From positions 1 through 15,999 of the forward strand of contig JBBROA010000094.1 in the NCBI GenBank assembly GCA_038229875.1: a DNA stretch of 15,999 nucleotides, written 5' to 3'. Below are positions 1 through 5,886 of the stretch, in pieces (position 1 is the first letter of the stretch; each line of letters begins with the position of its first letter). The notes beneath the pieces were generated by a model. It was not told where the DNA came from, did no database searches, and worked only from the letters and a program-made list of their open reading frames with translations. This DNA comes from JALYUA01 sp038229875 (lineage in GTDB: Bacteria; Acidobacteriota; Thermoanaerobaculia; UBA5066; Gp7-AA6). The translations under genes were made by a program, and so were the position numbers.

Positions 1-889
1 CGACCTCGGCGCCATACTCTCGGATGAACCGCGTGCTATTGGTCTGGAAACCTTGCTGAACCGCTTCGGCGGGCGTGTTGGTGGCCTGCCATCTGTCGGA
101 GGCATAGAGAAAGCGCGCGGAACCTTTGAACTGGTTGGTGCCCCGCTTGGTCACGACGTTTATCGTCGCTCCCGGGGTCTGCAGATCCAGGAGGGAGCCG
201 CCGGTCGAGACCTGGACCTGGTCGAACGTGTCGAAGTCGAAGTAGAAGTTTGTCCCGCCGTTCTGTCGCGCCTGGCCACCCGCAAACGCCCCGTAGGAGT
301 TGTCCGTGACCGTTGCTCCGTCCACGAGGTAGGTGACGTTGCCCGAGCCCTTCGTCGTGAAGTCCGGTCCGCCGATCGACCCGCTCGCATTCCCGCCGAT
401 GTTGACGGTGTCGAGCTGGATCCCGGGAACCTGCTGCATGAGCGAATAGATGTCGCGGCTCGTCGGGATCTGGGTCAGTTCTTCATTGGAAAAAGTGACC
501 CCTGTCTCGACACGTCGCGTGTCGACCAGAGGGGTGGTGCTCGTGACGGTGACCGCTTCGGAAACTTTCGCGAGCGCGAGCGGAACCTCGACGTCCGTGT
601 TCCCTCCAAGCGTGACGATCACGTTCTCGAAATTTACGGTGTTGAACCCGGGCATCCCGACGGTGAGTTTGTATCGGCCGGGAGGCACGCGAAGAATCCG
701 GAAGTATCCGTTGCCGTCGGAGACCGTGCTGCGAGGCTCCGTAGTCCCGGTCAGCGTCGCGGTCGCACCCGGAACACCGTTTTTCTGATCGTCGGTGGCG
801 CGTCCGTAAACGTTTCCTGTGTTCTCCTGGGCCATGAGACCCGCCGCCATTCCAATGAGGAGCACGACGGCAGTGACAGCGGTTCTCAT
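1..889 (-). CDS. Oar-like TonB-dependent outer-membrane receptor, N-terminal part (runs off left edge)
   Basis: The first 296 residues are visible and the gene continues past position 1. Residues 1-20 form a signal peptide ending in GLMA-Q. Residues about 24-105 form a carboxypeptidase-regulatory-like (CarboxypepD_reg) beta-sandwich, with the typical GVPGATATL and GYFRILRVPPGRYKLTV patterns. Residues about 125-250 are the TonB plug, with IPTSRDIYSLMQQVPGI, YLVDGATVTDN, STGG and TPGATINVVTKRGTNQFKG; the barrel then begins. Family knowledge: Oar-like receptors sit in the outer membrane and take up large substrates, driven by TonB-ExbBD. The substrate cannot be read from the sequence. The start is well supported: AAAGGAGG lies 7 bases upstream of the ATG. 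It is divergent from the serine hydrolase at 1039. No canonical TonB box was identified with certainty. Confidence 0.93.
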   Translation of the reverse strand, partial: MRTAVTAVVLLIGMAAGLMAQENTGNVYGRATDDQKNGVPGATATLTGTTEPRSTVSDGNGYFRILRVPPGRYKLTVGMPGFNTVNFENVIVTLGGNTDVEVPLALAKVSEAVTVTSTTPLVDTRRVETGVTFSNEELTQIPTSRDIYSLMQQVPGIQLDTVNIGGNASGSIGGPDFTTKGSGNVTYLVDGATVTDNSYGAFAGGQARQNGGTNFYFDFDTFDQVQVSTGGSLLDLQTPGATINVVTKRGTNQFKGSARFLYASDRWQATNTPAEAVQQGFQTNSTRFIREYGAEV

Positions 890-896
890 AATCGAA

Positions 897-904
897 CCTC
901 CTTT
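897..904 (-). promoter_or_regulatory. Strong Shine-Dalgarno of the left TonB receptor
   Basis: On the minus strand the bases read AAAGGAGG, followed by 7 bases and the ATG at 887-889. This is a near-ideal ribosome-binding site. It fixes the receptor start and suggests high translation. Confidence 0.85.
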
Positions 905-922
905 GTTTTCGGGAGCAACGCG

Positions 923-949
923 CGGGAATTATCTCCCGTTAGTGGGAAT
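923..949. promoter_or_regulatory. Possible operator/promoter between divergent receptor and hydrolase genes
   Basis: CGGGA (923-927) and TCCCG (934-938) form an inverted repeat around ATTATC, which on the minus strand is a GATAAT -10-like hexamer. The TCCC also pairs with GGGA at 944-947, and GGGAAT occurs twice 20 bp apart (924-929 and 944-949). No convincing -35 lies 17 bp upstream of the GATAAT (TGGCTC is poor). This looks like a regulator site over the receptor promoter, but it rests on short repeats only. Confidence 0.3.
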
Positions 950-1027
950 GGAGCCATGCATTTCCTGAAGGCGATCGAATTGGAAGTTCGGGGGATCGGG
1001 CCGCGGGTTCTGCGTGCATGATGTCGC

Positions 1028-1033
1028 GAGGAG
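1028..1033 (+). promoter_or_regulatory. Shine-Dalgarno choosing the ATG at 1039 for the serine hydrolase
   Basis: GAGGAG ends 5 bases before the ATG at 1039. The in-frame ATGs at 1018 and 1021 lack a comparable site, and the 1039 start gives a cleaner signal peptide (MTRGWSLFAAGLLF). Confidence 0.65.
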
Positions 1034-1038
1034 TGCTC

Positions 1039-2742
1039 ATGACTAGAGGCTGGTCTCTCTTCGCGGCGGGTCTTCTGTTCTCCCGTTCCCTCTCCCCGGC
1101 GCAGATCCCGGACCCTCCCGCGGCGGCGCCATCTGGCGTGTCGGCCGGAAACCCAGCATCCAAAAAGCTGGATATCGTGTTCGAGGAATACAGCCGCCCG
1201 GGTTCTCCGGGCTGCGCGGTGGCCGTCGCCCTGGAGGGAAAGACCATCGCCGCCCGCGGCTACGGATTGGCGAGCCTGGAACATCGTCTCCCGATCACAG
1301 CCGACACGGTCTTCGACGTCGGTTCGGCCGCCAAGCAGTTCACGGCGGCGAGCGTCGTTCTTCTCGCGCAGGACGGCCGCTTGACTCTCGACGACCCGAT
1401 CAGGAAGTACGTTCCGGAGCTTGCGGAGGCCGCATCGCCGGTGACGCTGCGTCAGCTCCTCCATCACACGAGCGGGCTGCGCGATTACACGGACCTCCTG
1501 TCGCTCGCGGGCGCAAGGACCGCGGACGTTACGACCGCCGACGAGGCGATCGCGATGCTCGCCCGCCAGAAGGGCGTCGAGTTCGCGGCGGGCTCCCGGT
1601 ACCGTTACTGCAATTCGGGGTACTTCCTGCTCTCGCTCGTCGTTCAGAGGGTCTCGGGGAAGAGTCTCCGCGACTTCGCGCGCGAACGGATCTTCTCGCC
1701 ACTGAAGATGTCGAGCACGCAGTTCGTCGATGACCACCGGGAGATCGTTCTCGACCGCGCAACGGGTTACTCCCGTGACAAGGGTGCGTTCCGGGTCGCC
1801 GCGTCGGACTGGGAGCAGACCGGCGACGGGGGACTGCAGACCACCGCGCGGGATCTCCTCCGGTGGCACGGCAACTTCGACGACCCGGTCGTGGGCGGGG
1901 CTGCGCTCATCTCAGAGCTCATCCGCCCGGGCCGGCTCTCGAACGGCCAGGCGATCGACTACGCGCTCGGTCTCCGGGTGGACTCCGATGGACCGCTCAA
2001 GCGAATTCAACACGGCGGCAGCTGGGCTGGATTCAAGGCGCAGTTTCTGAGGTATCCGGAGAAGCGGCTTTCGGTCGCGGTTCTCTGCAACATGCGGAAC
2101 GCCGTGCCGAGCCGTCTTGCCCGGGCCGCAGCGGCGATCTTCCTCCCCGAGCTGACGTTCGAGGCAAAGCCGGCGGAAGACGCCGGTTCGGCCGCGACCG
2201 GCGCATCGGTTCGGGACTTCGAGGGCACGTACTGGAACCCGGAACGTTTCGAGATCCGGCGCATCTCCGTGGAAGACGGGAAAGTCCTCTATCGAACCGG
2301 AAGCCGGGACACCGGAATGCCCCTCGTCGAGACGGCCCCCGGCCGGTTCCGCGCGCGAGGCGCTCCGCTCAGGATCGAGCTTGCGAAGCGAGGGTCTGAG
2401 GGAGAGGCCATGGCTCGCCTCACGGAGTTCTGGGAGACGGACCCGCCGGAGGTCTGGGTGCGGGTGGACCTCGCCGCGGACCACGGCGGCTCCAGGGAAC
2501 GGTTCGCCGGCGCCTTTTACTCCGAGGAGCTCGACGCGACGTACCGCATCGCGCAGGAAGGCAGCCGCCTGGTCCTGCGCCGCCGCGGCGCCGCTGCGGC
2601 CACGCTCGAGGCGGTCTTCGGCCAGGCGTTCGAGGCGGGCGACCTCGGAATGCTCGTCTTCGAGACGGACTCCGCCGGGAAAACGATCGGATTTCGCATC
2701 GGCGGCGCGCCCAGGCTTTTCTTCACCGCGGTCGCGCGCTAG
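1039..2742 (+). CDS. Exported serine hydrolase, beta-lactamase / class C (AmpC-like) family
   Basis: A 567-residue protein with an N-terminal signal sequence (about 1-22, ending near SPAQ). The penicillin-binding-protein/beta-lactamase fold shows the catalytic S-x-x-K as S96-A-A-K99 inside DVGSAAKQFTAAS. It also has the Y-x-N element Y190-C-N192 and the third motif H-G-G at 325-327, plus HHTSGL typical of the family (PF00144). The domain ends near residue 370. After it come two short beta-rich segments that begin alike (FEGTYWN at 394 and FAGAFYS at 489), probably tandem lipocalin-like C-terminal domains. The usual role in this family is hydrolysis of peptide or ester substrates in the periplasm or outside the cell, for example D-amino peptides. 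True beta-lactamase activity cannot be claimed. It is transcribed alone, away from the TonB receptor. The first possible terminator is 195 bp downstream. An alternative start at 1018 adds 7 residues. Confidence 0.9.
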   Translation: MTRGWSLFAAGLLFSRSLSPAQIPDPPAAAPSGVSAGNPASKKLDIVFEEYSRPGSPGCAVAVALEGKTIAARGYGLASLEHRLPITADTVFDVGSAAKQFTAASVVLLAQDGRLTLDDPIRKYVPELAEAASPVTLRQLLHHTSGLRDYTDLLSLAGARTADVTTADEAIAMLARQKGVEFAAGSRYRYCNSGYFLLSLVVQRVSGKSLRDFARERIFSPLKMSSTQFVDDHREIVLDRATGYSRDKGAFRVAASDWEQTGDGGLQTTARDLLRWHGNFDDPVVGGAALISELIRPGRLSNGQAIDYALGLRVDSDGPLKRIQHGGSWAGFKAQFLRYPEKRLSVAVLCNMRNAVPSRLARAAAAIFLPELTFEAKPAEDAGSAATGASVRDFEGTYWNPERFEIRRISVEDGKVLYRTGSRDTGMPLVETAPGRFRARGAPLRIELAKRGSEGEAMARLTEFWETDPPEVWVRVDLAADHGGSRERFAGAFYSEELDATYRIAQEGSRLVLRRRGAAAATLEAVFGQAFEAGDLGMLVFETDSAGKTIGFRIGGAPRLFFTAVAR

Positions 2743-2936
2743 TTGTTAGTTCCCGTCGCGCGAGTTCCGCGCCGGACCGGGCCGCCGAGACGGGAAGCCG
2801 CGGCCGGGTTTCCCTTTCTTTCCCGGGCTCGTCAGCCGTCCGGGTCGTCTCGTCCGCCTCCGGTGCCATTTCGTCCCAATCCCGTTGCCCGGGTGCGAGG
2901 ACGCCCGTAATTTGCCTCCTGTCAGTGCCTCCTTAC

Positions 2937-2965
2937 CGGGCGGCGTGCGCGCCGCCCGCATTTTT
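2937..2965 (+). terminator. Strong intrinsic terminator (or attenuator) upstream of the enhancer-binding protein gene
   Basis: CGGGCGGCG (2937-2945) and CGCCGCCCG (2950-2958) form a perfect 9-bp GC stem with a TGCG loop, followed by CATTTTT on the plus strand. It is 195 bases after the hydrolase stop codon and 60 bases before the next gene's ATG. It may end the hydrolase transcript with a long 3' UTR, or end a leader transcript ahead of the regulator gene. The sequence 2743-2936 shows no credible gene. Confidence 0.85.
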
Positions 2966-3024
2966 CCTTCTGGAAGGCTGAGGGCTCGACCAGGCGAGGC
3001 TCAGGGCGCGGTGCGGAGGTGGGT

Positions 3025-4599
3025 ATGCACATGCACGCAGGACCTCGAACGGGCTCGGACGCGGAAGAGACCGCGGGAACCGCGTTGCACGAGGTCGAGC
3101 GCCCGCCGCGGGAGTTCGAAACCTCACACAAGCTTCTTCTGCTCGAGACGCTTTACGACGCGGGCCTTTCGCTGGGCGCCCTGCCGGACGAGAACTCCCT
3201 CGTCGAGGACGTCCTCGGCCGCGCGGTCGGCGTTCTCGACGCGGCGCGGGGATACCTCGCGACGTTCGGCGAAGGCGGCGAACGCAGGGCCGAAGCGCGG
3301 GTCGGATTTCCGCGCCGCCTGCCGGACCGCGTGGTCGCTGAAGACGCGTTCTTGAATGACGTCGCCCGATCGGATTCTCCCGTGCTCTCCGGGGAGACCC
3401 GCCTGCTGCGGACGCCGGTTTCGACGGCGATCGGGGCGGCGATCCGGGCGGGCGGCCGCACGGTCGGCGTCCTGGTTCTCGCGGACAAGGAGACGCGGGG
3501 CGGAGGACCCGCCTCGTTCGGGGAGGAAGACGCACGATTCCTGTCCTCGCTCGCCGGACTCTGCGGCATGGCGATCGAGAACCGGCGGCACCTGCAGCGG
3601 CTCACCCGCGAAAGGGAGCGCCTCGAGGAAGAAAACCGGCGGCTCCTCGAGTCGACTGGCAGAGCGGCCGCAGGGCGCGTTTTCATCGGCGACTCCCCGG
3701 CGGCGCGGCGGGTTCTCGATCTCGTCGGCCGGGTCGCGTCTTCGCGGACTTCCGTCCTGATCACGGGAGAGAGCGGCACGGGCAAGGAACTGGTCGCGCG
3801 AATGATCCTCTCGCGCAGCGACCGCGCCGAAAAGCCCTTCATTGCGATCAACTGCGCGTCCCTTCCGGAGTCGCTGCTCGAAGCCGAGCTTTTCGGGATC
3901 GAGCGCGGCGTGGCCACGGGCGTCGACGCGCGCGCGGGGCGTCTCGAGACCGCAAACGGCGGCACCCTCTTTCTCGACGAAATCGGCGACATGCCGCTGA
4001 CGCTCCAGGCAAAGCTGTTGCGGGTCCTGCAGGAGCGCGAGATCGAGCGCGTCGGCGGACGTCAGCCGATTCCGATGGACGTCCGGATCCTCGCCGCGAC
4101 GAACGCTCCCCTCTCCGAGCGCATTGCCGCAGGGCAGTTTCGCGAGGACCTCTATTACCGGTTGCGGGTCGTCGAGATCGCATTGCCCGCCCTCCGGGAG
4201 CGGCGCGAAGACGTCCCGCGGCTGGCGCGCCACTTCCTGGAGCGTTTCGCGGCCCGCGAGGGGCGCGATCCGCAGACTCTGGACCGGGGGGCCTTCGCCG
4301 CCCTGCTCGCGCACGATTTTCCCGGCAACATCCGCGAGCTCGAGAATCTGCTCGAGGGCGCCGCGACGCTCTCCCGCGGAGGGGTCATCCGGGTCGAGGA
4401 CCTGCAGTGGCTTCCGAACCGTTCGATGCTTCCGCCTGGAATCGACTCTCCCGGCGGCGGAGACGCCCCGAACCTGCGGCTCCTCGAGGAACGTCACATC
4501 CGCCGGGTTCTCAAGATGGCGGGGGGGAACAAGACCCGGGCCGCGCGCCTGCTCGGGATCAGCCGCCGGACCCTGTACCGGAAGAAACACCTCGAGTAG
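3025..4599 (+). CDS. GAF-AAA+-Fis enhancer-binding protein (sigma54-type regulator) with variant GAFTGA loop
   Basis: A 524-residue regulator of the NtrC/NifA-like class with no receiver domain. Residues about 35-188 are a GAF-type sensor domain, then a short charged coiled coil (about 190-212). The AAA+ domain carries Walker A GESGTGKE (248-255), ELFG, Walker B GGTLFLDEIGDMP (about 312-324), the RILAATN sensor I and REDLYYRL with the arginine finger near residue 373. The C-terminal Fis-type helix-turn-helix includes GGNKTRAARLLGISRRTLYRKK (about 500-522). The loop that normally reads GAFTGA reads GVATGV (295-300). Family members hydrolyse ATP to open sigma54-RNA polymerase complexes from an upstream enhancer. 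With this loop, sigma54 contact is not certain. GGAGG at 3015-3019 lies 5 bases before ATG 3025, which supports this start over GTG 3019 or ATG 3031. No clear -24/-12 promoter was seen nearby. Confidence 0.92.
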   Translation: MHMHAGPRTGSDAEETAGTALHEVERPPREFETSHKLLLLETLYDAGLSLGALPDENSLVEDVLGRAVGVLDAARGYLATFGEGGERRAEARVGFPRRLPDRVVAEDAFLNDVARSDSPVLSGETRLLRTPVSTAIGAAIRAGGRTVGVLVLADKETRGGGPASFGEEDARFLSSLAGLCGMAIENRRHLQRLTRERERLEEENRRLLESTGRAAAGRVFIGDSPAARRVLDLVGRVASSRTSVLITGESGTGKELVARMILSRSDRAEKPFIAINCASLPESLLEAELFGIERGVATGVDARAGRLETANGGTLFLDEIGDMPLTLQAKLLRVLQEREIERVGGRQPIPMDVRILAATNAPLSERIAAGQFREDLYYRLRVVEIALPALRERREDVPRLARHFLERFAAREGRDPQTLDRGAFAALLAHDFPGNIRELENLLEGAATLSRGGVIRVEDLQWLPNRSMLPPGIDSPGGGDAPNLRLLEERHIRRVLKMAGGNKTRAARLLGISRRTLYRKKHLE

Positions 4600-4806
4600 A
4601 TCTTGCTGGAGAGCCGGCGCTTGCCGGTTCGCCCCTCAAGCCCGACGCCCGACACGTCTGAAGAGCCGTTCGTCCGTGAAAGTCGTGGTTTCGGAGCGAC
4701 TTTCCCGCAACCCCGGGGTCTCCTTTTTCGTACCCTCTCCCGGCGGAAGGCGGAATAAGCCGCCTCACCCCGGAATTGCCACGGAAAACCGGAGGGCACC
4801 AGACGC

Positions 4807-5589
4807 ATGAGTCAGGCCCTGTTGCGCGAAGCGGGTCGACCCATTCGGGCAATCGTCGTCGACGATGAGCCGCCGGCGCGCCAATGGCTCGGCAGCCTCC
4901 TGCAAAACGAGGACTCGGTCGAAGTCGTCGAGGAGTGCGGGGACGCGTTCGCGGCCCTGGACGCCATCCAGCGGCACCGGCCCGACCTCGTTCTGCTCGA
5001 CGTGGAGATGCCCGGGATGAGCGGTTTCGACCTGGTCCAGATGATGGGCACGGGGGTCTCGCCGGCCATCGTGTTCGTGACCGCATTCGATCAATACGCC
5101 GTCCGGGCGTTCGACGTGCGAGCGGTCGACTACCTGCTGAAGCCCGTCGATCCGGAGCGCCTCAGGGAGGCCGTGCGCCGCGCGGTCGTGTCGATCCGCC
5201 AGGACGCGGCGCCGGCGGCGGCCATCCCCCGCGCGGTCCCGTCCGTGAGGCGCTTTCCGGAGTGGCTGCTCGTGAAGTCCGAGGGGCGAAGCCGCTTTCT
5301 GCGGGTCCGCGAGATCGACTGGATCGAGTCGCAGAAAAACGACGTCGTCCTGCACGTCGGGACAGCCGGTTACCTGTACCACCTCTCGACGTCCGGGATC
5401 GAAGCGAAGCTCGACCCGTCGCGTTTCCTGCGCATCCACCGCTCGACGATCGTCGCGGTCGACCGGATCAAAGACCTGTATCCCCTCTTCAACGGCGATT
5501 ACGGTGTCACCCTGAAAGACGGGACGACGCTCACCATGAGCAGCACCTACCGCCGGCGGCTGGCGGCGTTTCGGGACGGATTCCTCTAA
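4807..5589 (+). CDS. LytTR-family response regulator (REC-LytTR)
   Basis: A 260-residue two-domain regulator. The receiver domain (about 13-128) shows the acidic pair D19-D20, phospho-acceptor D65 in LLDVEMPGMSG, T92 and K112 in LLKPVD, so all phosphorylation residues are present. After a proline/alanine-rich linker, residues about 152-260 are a LytTR DNA-binding domain, with the typical I-x-W-I-E-S, RIHRSTIVAVDRI and DGTTLTMSSTYRRRL stretches. In this family phosphorylation by a LytS-type kinase drives binding to direct repeats in promoters. The obvious partner is the convergent kinase at 5887-8886. GGAGG at 4791-4795 is 11 bases from the ATG, a slightly long spacing. It sits 207 bases after the enhancer-binding protein gene, so co-transcription is possible but not shown. 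Confidence 0.95.
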   Translation: MSQALLREAGRPIRAIVVDDEPPARQWLGSLLQNEDSVEVVEECGDAFAALDAIQRHRPDLVLLDVEMPGMSGFDLVQMMGTGVSPAIVFVTAFDQYAVRAFDVRAVDYLLKPVDPERLREAVRRAVVSIRQDAAPAAAIPRAVPSVRRFPEWLLVKSEGRSRFLRVREIDWIESQKNDVVLHVGTAGYLYHLSTSGIEAKLDPSRFLRIHRSTIVAVDRIKDLYPLFNGDYGVTLKDGTTLTMSSTYRRRLAAFRDGFL

Positions 5590-5630
5590 GCCGTCGCCTC
5601 CGCTGCCGTCGCCTTCCCTCACTGCGGGAC

Positions 5631-5655
5631 GTGCCGTTCGCGCCGCGAACGGCAC
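5631..5655. repeat. Inverted repeat 1 in the response regulator/kinase spacer
   Basis: GTGCCGTTCG (5631-5640) and CGAACGGCAC (5646-5655) are perfect 10-base complements around CGCCG. It reads as a hairpin on either strand. Confidence 0.8.
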
Positions 5656-5656
5656 C

Positions 5657-5696
5657 GGCGAGCGGCTCGGCCGGATGCGGCCTTCGACCGCTCGCC
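5657..5696. repeat. Inverted repeat 2, nested hairpin
   Basis: Outer arms GGCGAGCGG (5657-5665) and CCGCTCGCC (5688-5696) pair perfectly. An inner stem, GGCCG (5669-5673) with CGGCC (5678-5682), has a GATG loop. It starts two bases after inverted repeat 1. Confidence 0.8.
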
Positions 5697-5721
5697 TCGT
5701 CCCTTCGTTCGCTGCGGCTCC

Positions 5722-5772
5722 CGCATCGAGAGGCTCCTCTTTCCCTTCGGTCAGGAGAGTCCTCTCGATGCG
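5722..5772. repeat. Inverted repeat 3, long bulged hairpin
   Basis: CGCATCGAGAGG (5722-5733) pairs perfectly with CCTCTCGATGCG (5761-5772). The inner stem CTCCT/AGGAG (5734-5738 with 5753-5757) continues it, separated by an AGT bulge, with a 14-base loop. Confidence 0.8.
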
Positions 5773-5806
5773 AGCTTAGCCACGATCTCGCCGAAGGCGC
5801 AGCTCT

Positions 5807-5861
5807 GCCCCCTTTCCCGCGCGCCGGGGAGGGGCCGGCGGTTGGCGCGAGAAAGGGGGGC
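5807..5861. repeat. Inverted repeat 4, interrupted stem next to the kinase stop codon
   Basis: CCCCCTTT (5808-5815) pairs with AAAGGGGG (5852-5859), and CGCGCC (5820-5825) pairs with GGCGCG (5844-5849). The two stems are separated by a small internal loop. It lies 25 bases beyond the kinase stop codon and is a plausible 3'-end structure for the kinase mRNA. Confidence 0.65.
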
Positions 5862-5886
5862 GCCCGTCAAAGGCGGGAGATGCGCC

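Larger units (their letters stand above)
5590..5886. other. Non-coding convergent spacer filled with inverted repeats
   Basis: These 297 bases between two convergent stop codons hold no credible gene. They contain four consecutive inverted repeats, listed separately. None is followed by a clear T-run, so they are not textbook intrinsic terminators, although stable hairpins between convergent genes can still protect 3' ends or stop polymerases. Confidence 0.7.

Noticed and set aside
935..943. CCCGTTAGT as a LytTR binding half-site
   Set aside because: It matches the family consensus well, but no second repeat was found at the expected spacing.
53..1021. A 322-codon plus-strand open frame over the left TonB receptor
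   Set aside because: The opposite strand encodes an unmistakable signal peptide, CarboxypepD_reg and plug domain with a strong ribosome-binding site.
2746..2961. Possible 71-residue minus-strand gene in the spacer before the enhancer-binding protein
   Set aside because: Its composition is Arg/Gly/Pro-rich, no ribosome-binding site was seen, and its start lies inside the terminator hairpin.
3124..4590. A 488-codon minus-strand open frame over the enhancer-binding protein
   Set aside because: The plus strand has complete, ordered AAA+ and Fis motifs. The antisense product shows no recognisable pattern.
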